DNA of 64,000 bases from Akebia trifoliata (lineage: Eukaryota; Streptophyta; Magnoliopsida; Ranunculales; Lardizabalaceae). The notes under the pieces are model-generated. The model saw only the letters and a list, made by a program, of their open reading frames with translations. It did not search any database and had not been told where the DNA came from. Made by a program: the position numbers and the translations under genes. Every line of letters starts with the position of its first letter. Within the stretch, counting starts at the first letter, position 1. Below, piece after piece: positions 22,532 to 35,531 of the stretch. Location of the stretch: assembly GCA_017979445.1 (NCBI GenBank), contig JADQWC010000432.1, forward strand, positions 62,001-126,000. The letters are read 5' to 3'.

Positions 22532-25500
22532 TGGTATAAAAGAAAACTTGACCATCTAAGATGGGTATCTCAACTTCTTCTTGTAACTTCTCTGCTACTT
22601 TTAGGCCTTGGTCATCTTCAGCTCCAAATTTAACTTTGCCTCTAAATTTACCATTTTCTTATATTATATGTGAGTTTATAAGCTTATACCTTAAACATGG
22701 TCTATGCAGAAGTAGCTCTTTGTAATCCTATCAAGTTTATCATTTCAAGGGTTTTATAGTTCATGAATTGGTAATCTTTTAAGTTACATTCTGTTTTAAA
22801 TTTTGTACCAAGGCAATGTATATGTGAATAATAAAATAGTTTTTTTTTAATAGGTTGTGGAGTGGAGCTCATTAAAGGTTTTGTAAGTGAGTGTTGGATG
22901 TAAATTAATGTTTGCCTGGCTCCCTGGATGCCATCTAAGAAGATTGTCAAAGAGTGTTTTTACTCTTCCTAGTTGGCATCAGGGGAGTCATGCAGACACC
23001 CACCCAACAACAAATAGACAAGGCAGCACTGATTTCAGGTGCAATATATCTATCTAAACATCATCACTTCTTCCTCCTCTTGTGAATTTCATTTAATTTT
23101 TCATTATTTATCAATCTACTTTTGTTCCATATTTATTTCCAAGCCTCCAATTTTCATTTAAAAAAAAAAAAATTAGAAACAATAAATTAAGGGTGAATTC
23201 CAACTTATATATATACATTAGTTCATATTTCATCACACACATATACATATGTCCTACAAGTATTCTTGTATATGGTTTTTTTTTAATCCCAGATACTGAG
23301 GTCTTCCACATTAACCCAATTTCACCATTCAACACTATTTTTAGTGACAATGACATCCTTCCATGTTTTGCTTAATATTTGAGATAAGTCACTATGTTTT
23401 CAAATTGGTGACATGCCCTACTTTGTACAGAAATCGATCCAAGAAAAATATAAAGGAAATAAACCAACACGAGCACACAAAGAAACACAGATTTTCGTGA
23501 CTCCCTCAAGATTGAGGTATGTCCACGGATCTACACCAATTCCACTATAAAGAGAAATCTCTTTGTCATTGATTACATCCTTTCACCAGTTAAGATAAAG
23601 AAATACCCTTTGAAAAATTAGTTTACCTATGAAAATTTGTGGATTAATGATTAACAATATTCCTTGCTGACTACTACAAACCATAACACCCTTGACCTCT
23701 TTATTTTCTTATAAATTAATAAAAAATGATCTCAATGTTGGAAAAATCTGTAGTATTTTTCCAGATTTTTGTGACCAAGTGGGTCTATTTGAGTTGCGAT
23801 TTAAGTGGGTCTCATACTTTATTTGAGGCGAGACCACTTGAAAATTTATTCTTCTCATTGAAGAGAATAATTTTATTTATTTAGTTATCAAAAATCGTTT
23901 TTGAGTGAATAAAAAATCAGCTCCAAACAATCTCTACTAGCCATGGTTTGTTATATGTGGTTTGTAGAAGTATTGAGTTTATTAATGAAACTCCTTAATT
24001 TCACATCGGATAGGAATAAGAAAATTGTCTTGTTTTTATACAGAACTTCCCATATCACTTAAGTAAATATGAGAAAGAGACTTAGATAAGCCCACGCACG
24101 GGCAAGGGGCCCATTGGTTCAAGAAGGACTTAAACCATTGGTCCAAAAATTCCTTAATACATGTTTACGCATATGATGTGTATGCACAGGAGGGTGCAAA
24201 TTTTGACAATTTGATTTCATGTGGGTGTGAGCCACAGGCCTTTTTGTTAATTTATGTGTTGGGCTTGGGCTTAATTTGAATTTTCTTTTGAAAGGTACAC
24301 CCCTTACTTAATTCCTATCACGTTTTCCGTGAGCACCTGTTCATCCAGTAAGGACACTTCTTTTGGTTTTTAGGTTGTTTCTTATGAGACACATTTCATT
24401 TTCTAAGAGACATCATGTCTCTTAGAACCTTCTATTTTCAAGAGACATCATGTCTCTTATTATTCTATAAATAAGCTATTTCAACCTTAGTTTTTTTATT
24501 CAAAAATTTTCTATTCTCTTTTATTTTAACTTACATTCTGATTTCTCGTCAACATTCCTTGAAAGTACAAACTTAGTGTTTGGTTCACTAGACGTGTAGA
24601 TTGAAGTGTTGCCTCTGCAAATGTGATTGTTGTATCTTGGGAGACAATTGTTCATTGATCCGTGGGCACCAAACTGTGAGAACAAAATTATCTTAAGGAC
24701 ATTGTGATCAACACAAGCCTCGATCAATCTTTATTTTGTTCGATTCTCAGGTATCTACTGATTAACACTCAATGTCATTATTTTCAACCTATAAATTAAA
24801 ACCCTTTGTTTTTTCTTCCCAAAACTAGTTCATCAAACTCTTCAACCTCTTTGATAAATTATTTTTAATCTATTGAACCTCATCTTCAATCCAAAATTTT
24901 CAATCTTATTTTAATCCTAGTAGAAAACTTTTGATTTCTCCATATAAAATTCCATAATCACTAGCTTCAAAATTCCGATCTTGATCTTAAGGCTTTTTTA
25001 AAGGTTGAAGTAGATAGAATCTCAATCAATGGTGAAGAGTAGGATAGAAATTTTATCGTATGGGGAATATTTTTTTACTAGTTCACTAGCCCTTGAAAAT
25101 TTGAGTCCCAATACATAGTATAAATTGTCTTGATCAACACATGGGTGGGACACCCAATCAGCTATGCAAAGAAAATGTGAGAATCATGTGAGGCACCTCA
25201 TTATCTACTTTCTAGCGTGCATGGTCTGCCTGCCATACATGGTTTAAAATCTTGTCCAATTCGTCTCGGTATGGTCCACCAACAAGATACATAGACAAGT
25301 CAAACGTATCAAACGAGATGTCAAAATGAGTTTTAAAACCATGCTGCCATAATAAAGTTGTGATATTTCACTACAGCCTTGAGAAATGGAACAAAGTCAC
25401 TCCTAGAAGACAAAAGGATGGATACGTAGGGACAAAGTTAGTGTCTATTCTACAAATTCATCTAAACTGAACTAAACTACTGGGACACCACACTCACCAG

Positions 25501-26584
25501 TCACCAATATTGATACTAACTCAATCCAACAAATTTATATCCATATATATAATTAAGGAGACACCATAAGGAATAATGTTGCAAATATAATTGTGGCTAA
25601 GATCACATCATAAGAGAAATGACTTTTAAACTAGCAACCCATTCAAAGCTCAATTAATGAATCGGATGGATATATCTAAGCCTCAACAAGGGTGAATTCT
25701 ATGTAGACAAATGCCAAAAATTTCAAAATCATGTCCACTTTCCTTACATGAGGGATGGTCCTACTTGATTGAAACTTACAATAATATCAATTGCACACCA
25801 TCGCATAATTACAAGATGCGTACATCTCATATCTTTCCAACTACTCAAAGGAAATCAAGAGGAAAGAAGTGACAATATAGAAGCTAAGGATAAACTTGTC
25901 GAATCAGGTCAACAGGCTAAGTCTCCTTGCAATCACACTATATGATGGATCCTGCCTAGAAGATCTTCTTGGCCTGCATGTTTGTTATGTGTAATGTATG
26001 GTGGAGAATTATTCCTTGTAAGTTAACCAATAGAATTGATGGGATTCTTTCAATATAAATACACTAATAAGATCATAGAATTTAAACACGAATTAATGGA
26101 AACTTAACAAATGTCTAATTAATTAGTGCATTTTTGTCTGAAGAACGGATTAAGCCAATCTTGACTTCGAATAATTTCTTTTATATATTAGACAGTCAAT
26201 CTTGTTATCCAAACAATCAAAACAAAGATAACAAGGGAGTTCCATCCCAATCCCTAATATACACAACAAAACAATATACCACATCCACATCTAATAGAAT
26301 TTGAAAAAAAAAAAAAAAAAACCCTTAATAGAATTCTTATTCATCATGAAAATTAGAGTTGAAGTAGTTATGTGGCATTACATGAAATTTTTATTTCATA
26401 TTAATAAATGTTTCTCTTTTGAAAACGTCCCAAACAAGGCTCATCCAAACCAAGATATTTCCCAAGTATTTACTATCTATACCGAGTAGAATCACTCCTT
26501 AATTTCCTAGCAACAGCCCATGTATTTAAGTCTCAGTGGAGCACATAGAGTAATTAGATGGTCATGATAGGCGTAAATCAGTAA

Positions 26585-26587
<3 letters not shown>
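22532..26587. other. Gene-free stretch with one LTR-like promoter region
   Basis: I recognise no gene. At about 23930-24770 there are direct repeats of AGAGACATCATGTCTCTTA (24408-24459), then CTATAAATAAGC at 24463-24474 and a leader-like region. This resembles a copia-type LTR but has no clear ends. Phrases near 23470-23540 ('cacagattttcgtgactccctcaagattgagg') recur loosely near 54030-54100 and may be retroelement leader sequence. Confidence 0.35.
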
Positions 26588-26629
<42 letters not shown>

Positions 26630-26772
26630 TAAAAATGAAGTACTGAAAATGCACACACAAAAAATCATGTTTATCCTATAATTTATTATATATATATATA
26701 TATATATATATAAAAAGGTAAAAATGAAGTACTGAAAATACACACACAAAAAATCATGTTTATCCTATAATT

Positions 26773-26832
<60 letters not shown>

Positions 26833-26889
26833 GTAAAAATGAAGTACTGAAAATACACATACAAAAAATCATGTTTATCCTATAATTTA

Positions 26890-26922
<33 letters not shown>

Positions 26923-26975
26923 AGTAAAAATGAAGTACTCAAAATGCACACACACAAAAAAATCATGTTTATCCT
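26588..26975. repeat. Minisatellite of (TA)n plus ~65-bp unit, four copies
   Basis: A unit reading (TA)n, then 'aaaaatgaagtactgaaa', 'cacacacaaaaaatcatg' and 'tttatcctataatttatta' repeats four times, with the TA run varying from about 18 to 62 bp. A short perfect repeat that carries its own microsatellite is prone to replication slippage. Confidence 0.92.
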
Positions 26976-28029
26976 ATTATTTTATTTTATTTTGTCTTAG
27001 ATTGAGAGAGAAGGAGAATTCTAAAGAGTTTGGTGTGAGTTAGAGGCAACAAATTGTTATATCACAAATACAAATGTTTGATGTCACCTTGTGTAAGCCT
27101 TGTGAAGTGCCTTTCACGTCAACTTATCTTATAGGATCTTTTGGAGGAGGTACATGTGAATATTTAACTTGGTGGGTGGCTTCCATTTATTATAGATTTG
27201 ATAATATATCTTTTTATAATGAGTCCAACTAGCTTTACTAAGTTAATTAATAAGGATTTTCACCCTTACTAAGGGTCCTTGGATACACTTTGTGGCATTT
27301 AAAAACATAATTTGATAGTTCAAGGTTGTAGAGGACAAAATTCTATGAACTTTGAATTTTCTTTTTCAAAAAATATTATTTTTCACTATTGAATTTTATT
27401 TTAAGTTTAAGAATTATGTGGAAATTTGGTAGCTATTCATTTTTAAAACCTTGGATTAAATTTAAAAATATATATATATATATATATATATATTATTATC
27501 ATTATTTTTGAATTTTTGAGTTTTTTTTAATGTAATTTAAAGGATTAGATTGTTGGATTAATGTGGTAATCTATTTGAGCAAAACAACCCCTTTGTAAGG
27601 CAAAAAATCTTTACTACGTAGAATAAGTATTATTAAAAAAATTGAGGTTAAGGAAAGTAAAAAATATTAATAAAAAAAAAAATTGGGTTAAAAGGATAAA
27701 AGAGAAAATATAATAAAATTAGAGGGATAAAAAGTAAAAACAATAAAGTAGCCCCCACAAAAATTGTAACTCAATAAGATGTTTATCCTTATATAATTAG
27801 AGCTAGATGAGTAAGTTATACCTGACAAAACCGTGGCAATTGTGGGTCATATAATTGTATTTTATTATATAAATATATTTCATTTATAGGCCTATAATAA
27901 GATTTGTGAATATCTGCTCCATGAATTATATCAAACTCATTCTCCAAGAGAAAAAGTAGCAAAAGTAAGAAACCTTTTGCTTACCATTTATTAGTGTCTT
28001 TCTAATAATACTAATTGAAGTATATTTGT
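26976..28029. other. Intergenic, no gene seen
   Basis: AT-rich sequence with a (TA)n run at about 27470-27495. No coding sequence or element ends were recognised. Confidence 0.4.
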
Positions 28030-28157
28030 AAGAGAGCTTCTATTGCCACAACAACTTTTGCTAATGCCACCCAAAGATGTGTGCTAATTCTTGGTGATTT
28101 ACATATGTAGTGGGGTGGCATTAGCATATGTTTGGCATGGCAATAGAATCTCTCGAT
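28030..28157. mobile_element. Small fold-back MITE
   Basis: The left arm AGAGAGCTTCTATTGCCA is mirrored by TGGCAATAGAATCTCTC at the right. A central 'ttggtgatttacat' motif also occurs in palindromic pieces at about 31047-31145 and 35080-35355 ('aaatcaccaa'). This suggests a small family of about 100-130 bp. Confidence 0.6.
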
Positions 28158-29062
28158 TTGTGATTGATAGGATTATTTAGGAAAACAATAAAAGTCAAAT
28201 AGTAGTAATTAGTTAGGAAAAATTACTTAAAGGACTCTGGTAGAGAGATTTATTTCTAGATAGTTCTTAAATTTTGGGCAATAATTTGATAGTAAATATA
28301 GTACAGTTTTTATTCTTAATGATTCCTCATTGTTGGCTAGCCCACCACTTTTTATTTATTGTGGAACTCAACACTTTTTATTGGATTACACACGTAGCTC
28401 CTAAAACTTAAGAACTAACTAGAAAGAGCCCTTTTGCCAGGGTCCTTTAAGTAATTTTCCCAATTAATTAACTCATAGGGAATTACGTTTGATGAGAAAA
28501 TTCAAAGCAACTTCAATTATTACTTATCGTTGGACCTTGTTTGATGAATCACAATTAATGTGACATACTGCTGAGATGGGAGAAAAAACAAAGTTTTCTA
28601 CAGGCCAGGCCAGGCCAGGCCATGCCAGAGCAGGGGATTAATTTAATTTAGGCATGGCTATTCATTTGATGGAGAGCCTCAAACATTATTTATCTTTACA
28701 AAAGATAGATAGCTTTTTTTTTTTTTTTTTTTTTCAATAGGTAGAAGAATATTATTTATTAGTAAAAGGAACAAATAAATGTTTTAGGGAGGGAGAGGGA
28801 CCGGACCCCTTTTTTAAGTTGTAAAATGGTTGGAATTTAGAAATCATGAAACTGATGAATTCATGTGGCTTAAGTCATAATATTTGTTTATCTTCCACTG
28901 GCACTAGCTATAGGATTAGGATTACAAGGACTTAATTAAAAAGGAAAAAAGCCAAGTAATTAGAACCAACCAGAAACCTTGAATGAATGAATGAATGAAT
29001 AAATCCCCTCCATGATAACCCATATATAGTTTTGATTTGAATTGATTTGACGAATTAACTCA
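28158..29062. other. 3' flank of the first HMA gene, no other gene seen
   Basis: It contains an imperfect inverted repeat around 28225-28450, a poly-T at 28711-28734, four copies of 'ccaggc' at about 28600-28620, and 'gaatgaatgaatgaat' at 28981-29000. No further gene was recognised. Confidence 0.4.
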
Positions 29063-29621
29063 TCACATGATAGTACAACTATCATTATCATTAGTATTGG
29101 GATGGTGAATGTCCTCATGATGATGGTAGTATTCAGAAGGCACACTAAATTGGTAAGGTGTGGTCCAAACTATAGGTATATGTGGTGCTGCTTCACTCTT
29201 CTTCTCCTCTTTCTTTTCCGCAATTGGTGTCACACTAACCAGTTCTGTGTGTCCAACTTTCTTTCTAATCAACATTGTTAGCTCTGTTGAATCGATCCCA
29301 TCACCAGTAACAGCTATTTGGTTCTTATCTTGACCTTGAATCTCTGCTTTTTCAACGCCTACATCATCATTACCAAATTAATTTGCAAACAATCTAAACT
29401 CAATTTTGAAATATGTAATCTAATTTGGTTTCTTAATTTTACCTGCTAAACCAACTGCAATCTTCATAGCTTTGGTCCTGGACTTTGGGCCATTCATTGA
29501 GATCTTTATCACAATCGTTTGCTGCAACAAAATTAAAGATTTACACGAAAAATAAGCATAAAATTCTAAAATAATTTATAAACTATATTATTATATATGT
29601 TTTTGTAATTCATACCTTCAT
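29063..29621 (-). CDS. HMA-domain isoprenylated protein (HIPP/sHMA type), CxxC lost
   Basis: A small plant HMA-domain protein, probably prenylated and membrane-associated. Exons are complement 29616-29621 (ATG AAG), 29443-29521 and 29063-29358; GT-AG introns give 126 aa. The domain starts MKQTIVIKISMNGPKSRTKA. Where the family has M-x-C-x-x-C this copy reads MNGPKS, so classical copper/zinc binding is unlikely. VEKAEIQGQDKNQIAVTGDG and LIRKKVGHTELVSV complete the ferredoxin-like fold. A short K/E linker, a His/Tyr-rich tail (EYYHHHEDIHH) and the C-terminal CTIM, a CaaX farnesylation box, follow. The two-codon first exon and both intron phases are shared with the paralogs at 33.7 and 44.3-48.2 kb. 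TATAAATA lies 131 bp upstream of the ATG. The same clade supplied the integrated decoy domains of some rice NLRs, but the role here is unknown. Confidence 0.85.
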
Positions 29622-29751
29622 CTTATTTATCAAAGGACTTGGTGAATATGTCTGTCTGTCTGTCTGTCTCTGTTTCTTAAGAGAGGGATAGGAAGAGGAA
29701 GAGGAAGAGAAAGAGAGAGTTTTGTTTGAGTATATGACATGTACTCTGCTA

Positions 29752-29759
29752 TATTTATA
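29752..29759 (-). promoter_or_regulatory. TATA box of the HMA gene at 29.6 kb
   Basis: TATAAATA on the minus strand, 131 bp before the ATG. The presumed 5' UTR between them is rich in GA on the minus strand's complement and carries (GTCT)n at about 29651-29672. The same octamer stands before the other two HMA genes. Confidence 0.65.
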
Positions 29760-29821
29760 GGCCTTTATTTGAAAACAACATGACTTCTTCTTCTTCTTCA
29801 AGTTCCATGAACTTGCTTTTG

Positions 29822-32560
29822 ATGAGATTCATTCAATATTTTTGTCCGAGGAAAAACAGCAAGGAAAGTAGTAGGGAGATAAAAGTAAGTTGGAGTTTCA
29901 TCTTTCAATAGTTTGGTCATAATTAAATTAAACGCGGGTTGGGCCCATGGGTCGCCTACAACTTCTAAATTGTCTCTGGCTATTTAATTTAAATTAAACG
30001 CGGTTTGTCCTTTCTTCTAGAAAGATAGATCGGTTCCTCCTAATATCAATTTATGTAATTTTAAGAAAGATGCATATCATATCTTATCTTATGAAAGATT
30101 ATATATTACCATATATTAAATTACTATCACTTAATTTTAATCTTTTTTTTTTTTTTTTTTTTATAAATGTCTAAGTATGAGACATTTATGCTCCCTTTCT
30201 ATCTTTTTGATTTTTTTTTTTTTTTTTATGCAAAAAAAAAAAAAAAGAATCACAAAATTTCAAAGATCTAAAATAAGTTAAATTTTCATTATTGAAATTA
30301 ATTTTAATTTTTAAATTTAGGAGATCAGTGACCATGAACCCTAGATGTCAGATCATGTGTTATTTGGTAAAACGTGGTAGTCAATGTAGACCCCGCAAGT
30401 CTATTATGCGCTAACCTAACTCTTCCTCATATTACATTTGTATGTATTAGACAAAGTTCAAGACTCAGCCCTGTGACTGTAGTGATAATCAAGCCAACCA
30501 ATGAACGACTCATAACTTTAATAAAGATGTAAAAGACCAGACAGTATTTTTTGGGGTCAAAGTATGAATGCACAAGTCTTTGAGGGCTTGAACAAAGTCG
30601 TCACGCGTTCAAGGCGTGAAGAGCTTCCACGGTTGTATGTTGACAAAGTCAAATAATCAAATAGAAGAAATGACAAGTGACATATTTAAAAGAATTATTT
30701 TCCTTTAGAACAATGACCTCAAGATTGTACCTCATATGACTTTTCCCTTTTATCTCGATGAAAAGCATTCATGTTTCTTATACACTTCCATGTCAGAAAG
30801 TGAGATATGAGAAACAATATTGAAGTCACTCCAAAATTACTCTGTTCTTTATTCGTTCTATAAGACAATAAAGTTGAATATCACACCCCTAACGTGAAAG
30901 TGTATAGGAACCATAAATACTTTTCTTGAGATATGAGTGAAAAAATATCTATGGTTCCCATTCACTATCACATTATAATGTTTGATATGAGGTCCAATAT
31001 TAAGGTCACTCCAACACAACTCTTAATACACTATTATTATTTTACAGAGTTGTTATTCTTACACCAATTGTATGCAATTCTTTGGTGATTTACATAAGAA
31101 TAAGTATGATATTAACAAAAGTTGGTGTGCGAATGGAAACTCTCTTATTTTAGGTCTCTAAGATATTACCAACTAAAAAAATAAAATAAAAATCAATGGT
31201 TTAAAATTCGGACATGTCAATGACCCGGTTGACTGGTTGGGCAAATCCAAATCACTCTCACCCAAGGGTCAAACCAGTCCGTACAACACGTGAATTGGGC
31301 ATCTTCAACCTCTTGAATAATATAAATTTCTTAGTACTTCAAAACAAATTTTTACCGTTTCCTTTCATGCCTTAGGATTTCATTTTACTTTTTCATACTT
31401 CAAAACTCAAGAATAAAATGGAATTTTGGATGTAAATTATGATGGAAATTTAGATGATAAGCCAAAGGTTTTTGTACTAGGGATTAATGTATGGTTGAAA
31501 ATGATGGATTGATAGAAATCATAAAAGAAATGTATAATTTTACAAAGTTTTTCGTTATGATTTTTAATATCACATAAACTTTTGAATGGATCTACACTTT
31601 TTTTTTTATTTGGTGGATTATCTATTGAGATGGTCTGACTTAATGATTTTGTAATCGTTTCCTCTCTTTTTTTAGGGTTAATCTTCTATATTCATCGTCA
31701 ACTTATTTTAAGTTGGCAACCTAATCCATTTTTTTATAAGATTACATGTATCCTTAATATAATTTATATATAAGAAAATACTTGAGTTCTAATCGAAAAT
31801 AAACTCTAATATAAGAAATTTAGTTGACCAGGAATGCTCACTTTTTCTTGATCGATCATCCCACGTGCTTGACTTTTATTTATGTATTAGTAAGAGATGC
31901 TATTGTCTGCACCCGACATGCTTGACTTTGACTTGTAAGCCTTTTTCAGCGAGGAATATTTGGTGACCCAAAAACATGATCAAATCTCAAGACGATGAAA
32001 TCTAGAGTACAACTTTAAGTTAGACAAGCTAGCCTTAAGGATTTATTCCATTTGAGTGTCTTTGTAATGGGAGCAACGTACGTATATAAGGGAATATCCA
32101 AACATTCCTTTAGCATTTTCCAAGATTAAAAAAAAAGGGGGGTTTATCAAGGGAGTCTGTTTTGGTTTAATTTTATGTTAATCCATTTTACTTACTACTC
32201 CTTAGATTTCCTCTCATCCATTGATGGAGATTCTCAAACCATGTTTCAGGTTACAGATTTTCTCTTTTGGTCAGACTACGTTGCCAGTCATAAATGTTCA
32301 TGCTTATAGTTTCAAATCCACTATTAGCTGTAATCGTTTAGGTTAGTCTCACCCTTGATGACATTTAATTTTTAGGTTTTGTTTTGGATCTTTTAAATTC
32401 AATATAGGGCAATATAATTGATCTACGGTTAGATTCCATTTAAATAGAGAAACTGAGTATAAGTTAGTTACTTAACACTTCAACAAAGGAATTTTGGTGT
32501 TTATACCAAGTGGCACTCTCTCAATTGTCTAACTGAACTACAGGGATCTAAAGGAAGTAA
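29822..32560. other. Gene-free stretch
   Basis: Nothing coding was recognised. There are poly-T and poly-A tracts at 30144-30245. A loose inverted repeat lies around 30740-31020, with arms near 'cactccaaaattactct' and 'cactccaacacaactct'. A small palindromic piece at 31047-31145 is related to the MITE at 28030. Confidence 0.4.
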
Positions 32561-32564
32561 GTGT

Positions 32565-32640
32565 CACAAGGGCTCAGGCTTAAACCCATAGCTCAATTAA
32601 TTTGACATATTACAAAGCAACTTCTAGGTCGTGGATTCAA
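32565..32640 (+). mobile_element. tRNA-like SINE remnant (tentative)
   Basis: 'Tagctcaattaatttgaca', followed 25 bp later by AGGTCGTGGATTCAAG, resembles the A and B boxes of a tRNA-derived SINE head. No tail or target duplication was found. Confidence 0.3.
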
Positions 32641-32671
32641 GAGTCGAGTTTACCCTTTAAAAAAAAATGGT

Positions 32672-32852
32672 ATAGTATGCACCTAGGGTGGATGATTGAA
32701 ATCCTCCTCCCATACCTCAATACTTGCCACATAAGCCATAATTCAAGGAAATTTTTTGAAAAAGTGATTTTAGACATTAATTTCTTGATTTGCATGTGCT
32801 GAGGTGTGGGAGGAGGGTTTCTAATCCTCCACCTTGGGTGCATATAAAAACA
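32672..32852. mobile_element. TA-flanked MITE, copy 1 of 2
   Basis: The start TGCACCTAGGGTGGATGATT and the inverse of its end, TGCACCCAAGGTGGAGGATT, belong to arms of about 55 bp that include 'cctcctcccatacctca'. It is flanked by 'gta' and 'tata', consistent with a TA duplication. A second copy lies at about 40566-40743, and homology between the two neighbourhoods continues to about 32960 and 40870. Confidence 0.8.
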
Positions 32853-33731
32853 AATAATTACCAAAGTCGATCCACTCCCCACGTTTTCCCACTATTTCCG
32901 GTATGTTATCCTAAAACACGATTTTTCTCAATACACTTGTCATCATGCCATTTGTTTAGCACCTTAGCATTACATACAGAGAAATATAAAGGGAAATATA
33001 TGTATAATCATTTTTTTTATAATGTTTTTCTTTGATCTCGACAAGCATCACTTCTCAACAAGAAATATAAAGAGAAAAAGCTAGTCTTACACTGATATCT
33101 TAATAAGTGTCATTGGGCCCACTTGGATTACCATAGTCGCAACCCAGCACTAGTCTTCTATATTTTATGGAAAAAATCTCGGATCTAAAAGAAATTTAAA
33201 AAAAATATATTATTTTTGATCTTGATTCAAGATATTGAAAATGGACGATTACTAAACTCTCAAATTTAAAATAAAAATTCAAAGATGAAAAATAAGGTTT
33301 TTTTCAAATAAAAAAAAAAGGGAAAAAAAATCAAAGTAAGAAATTTGTCCTATACAAGCTTGTTGGGGTGGCATCATATCATGGTTTTTTCTTTTCTTTT
33401 CTTGTTCTGTCTTTTACACATGGAGAACAGGGCATCAATTTCGAGGACAATCAAAACAGGGTTTCTTGTACTTTCTGTTACGTCAATTTGCCCTCACGAT
33501 CCTATTTGGAGAGGGGACAAAACCTTGAAAAACAACTTCAATAAAAAAAATAAAAAACAAGAGAACCCATAGATCATCTATTTGTTTAACTTCAAGTAGG
33601 AACACATGGAAGTTCCAAAGACTTGAAAAATTCAGAGTTACTACATCCAATTCAATCCTTTTTTATGAAAACAAAAGTCTTGGAGTGGGGAACTGCTTTG
33701 ATCAATTTCTTGTAGGGAGAAAGTAAGTAAC

Positions 33732-34372
33732 TCACATGATAGTGCAACCATTATTATTATTGCAGTGGGGAACCTCATAGTAGCAGTAAGGAGTAGGCAC
33801 ACCAGATGTCCAAACCATGGTCGCTACTTCAGTACTCTTCTTCTCTTCATCCTTAACAGGTGTCACACTAATCAGCTCTGCGTATCCAACTTTCTTCCTA
33901 ATCAACTTTGTTAGCTTTGTTGAATCGATTTCATTACCAGTTATTGATATTTGGTTCTTTTCATCCCCTTTTACCTCTGCTTTTTCAACACCTGCAAAGC
34001 CATACAGTAGTTATCAAAGTCAAACACCATTTGCATCGACTGACTCACTGAGTCAACGCAATTCAAAATATATGTATATTCTTAATTATTAATTACCAGG
34101 TACACTAACTGCAATCTTGAGAGCTTTTTTCCTGTACTTTGGGACATCCATGGGAGCTTTCATCATTATCAGTCGCTGCAACCGACGGATTATCTTCACA
34201 ACTTTGGACCTCGAGTTTGGGCCATTCATCGAGATTTTCATCACAATTGTTTGCTGCAACCAAAGTATATTACCATCAACTATTTAGAATTAGACAAGCA
34301 TATATATAATTCACACACACATATATAAATATAGAATCCTGCTCATATATGTTTTATAATTCATACCTTCAT
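33732..34372 (-). CDS. HMA isoprenylated protein with duplicated exon 2
   Basis: Paralog of the 29 kb gene. Exons are complement 34367-34372 (ATG AAG), 34097-34253 and 33732-33991, giving 140 aa. Exon 2 is 157 nt instead of 79 because a 78-nt block is repeated in frame. Its first half encodes QTIVMKISMNGPNSRSKVVK and its second half RLIMMKAPMDVPKYRKKALK. A second acceptor, TTGCAG before 34175, would give a normal 79-nt exon and a 114-aa protein, also in frame. Neither half has CxxC (NGPNS, DVPKY). Exon 3 keeps VEKAEVKGDEKNQISITGNE and LIRKKVGYAELISV, and the protein ends in the CaaX box CTIM. TATAAATA lies 146 bp upstream of the ATG. It could be functional as either isoform; if only the long form is made, the extra beta-alpha unit would disturb the fold. 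Confidence 0.78.
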
Positions 34373-34517
34373 CTTCTTAATGGAACAGTCGATCTTGGTG
34401 AAGATAGTTTATTATAGAGGGATTAGATGTTACACTTACACCGGATTAACTATACTCTCTCTCTCTCTCTCTCTCTTTCTCTCTTACTATGTGCACCTAG
34501 TCACACGTCCTTGGCTC

Positions 34518-34525
34518 TATTTATA
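34518..34525 (-). promoter_or_regulatory. TATA box of the HMA gene at 34.4 kb
   Basis: TATAAATA on the minus strand, 146 bp before the ATG, followed by a (CT)n tract at 34455-34484 in the presumed leader. A promoter-leader like this one, but with a damaged TATA box, recurs at about 35820-36000 and 41086-41250. Confidence 0.65.
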
Positions 34526-35096
34526 GGCGTCACCAAGTAATGGACCCCTTGGACTTGGTTGGAATTTTCAAGTTTTGGGGTTATCCTCTATTATAAAAAG
34601 ACTATATGTTTACTTTCATTCATTCAATATTTTTTTTCCTGTAAAGGAGGGGTTAACTAAAGCTTGTGTTTGAACTTTGAAGAGTCATACTTGATGCCAT
34701 GGCCCATTGACCCCCCCAACTAGAGATGTCTCGCTAATGAAAGAACGATTGAGATTGGGTGGTGGGTCATTAAGCATAGTTAGTAATTTTTCCAACAATT
34801 CATGAATTATACATGGATTTTCTGAAGAGTCGTGTGACTTCATTGGACACTGTGTTCAACACTGTACTGACCTGATAGTGCCCACATAGCCATAGATTTA
34901 TTTCCTCAAGATACAATTAAAATGTCCTACGCTTCTAATTCTGCAGAGTGTTGAACACAATAACCAACCAAGTCAGTTCAACATTTTCCTTTTCTGAATA
35001 ATGTGAGAATTCCTCAAAAAAAATCACCATCATTTACAAATTATATATGATTTGCTAATCAAATCAAGAAAGCTACTATTACCACACCAATTCCTA

Positions 35097-35531
35097 TGTA
35101 AATCACCAACGAATTGCAACTCTCTAAATTACACAACTTGGTGAAAAGATTGGTCAAAACATTGAGTCCTACTTTAACCGACTCCGCTGTTGATTTGATC
35201 TAGCCAGAGTCATGGACGAGTCAAATTTCTAACATAAATGATTGGGTAGTATTTGTTAAGTGTGAAACCGCAACTCTTCCGATTCACATTAATTGAAAGA
35301 GTCCTGTGGCATACTCAATCGACTCCCTGACAGTTGGTGTGGCAATAGCAACTCTCTAAATTAAACTACTTGGTGAAAAGACAGGTCAAAACATGAGTCC
35401 TAATTTAACCGACTCAGCTGTTGATTTGATCCAGCCAGAGTCATGGATGAGCTAAACTTCAAATATAAATGATAAAGTAGTATTTGTCAAGCGTGAAACC
35501 CGGCAAATTTTCTGATTCACATTAATTGAAA
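35097..35531. repeat. Two tandem ~240-bp repeats
   Basis: The block from 'gcaactctctaaatta' through 'gagtcctactttaaccgactc', 'gatttgatctagccagagtc' and 'gattcacattaattgaaaga' (about 35117-35290) is repeated at about 35355-35535. The first copy ends in a truncated piece of the MULE-type MITE (gagtcctgtggcatactc), the second in the full element. A third partial copy of 'gataggtaaaaacatgagtcc' starts at 35775. Confidence 0.8.

Noticed and set aside
26588..26975. The regular repeat-spacer pattern as a CRISPR-like array.
   Set aside because: The spacers are only TA runs of varying length and the genome is clearly a plant's; it is a minisatellite.
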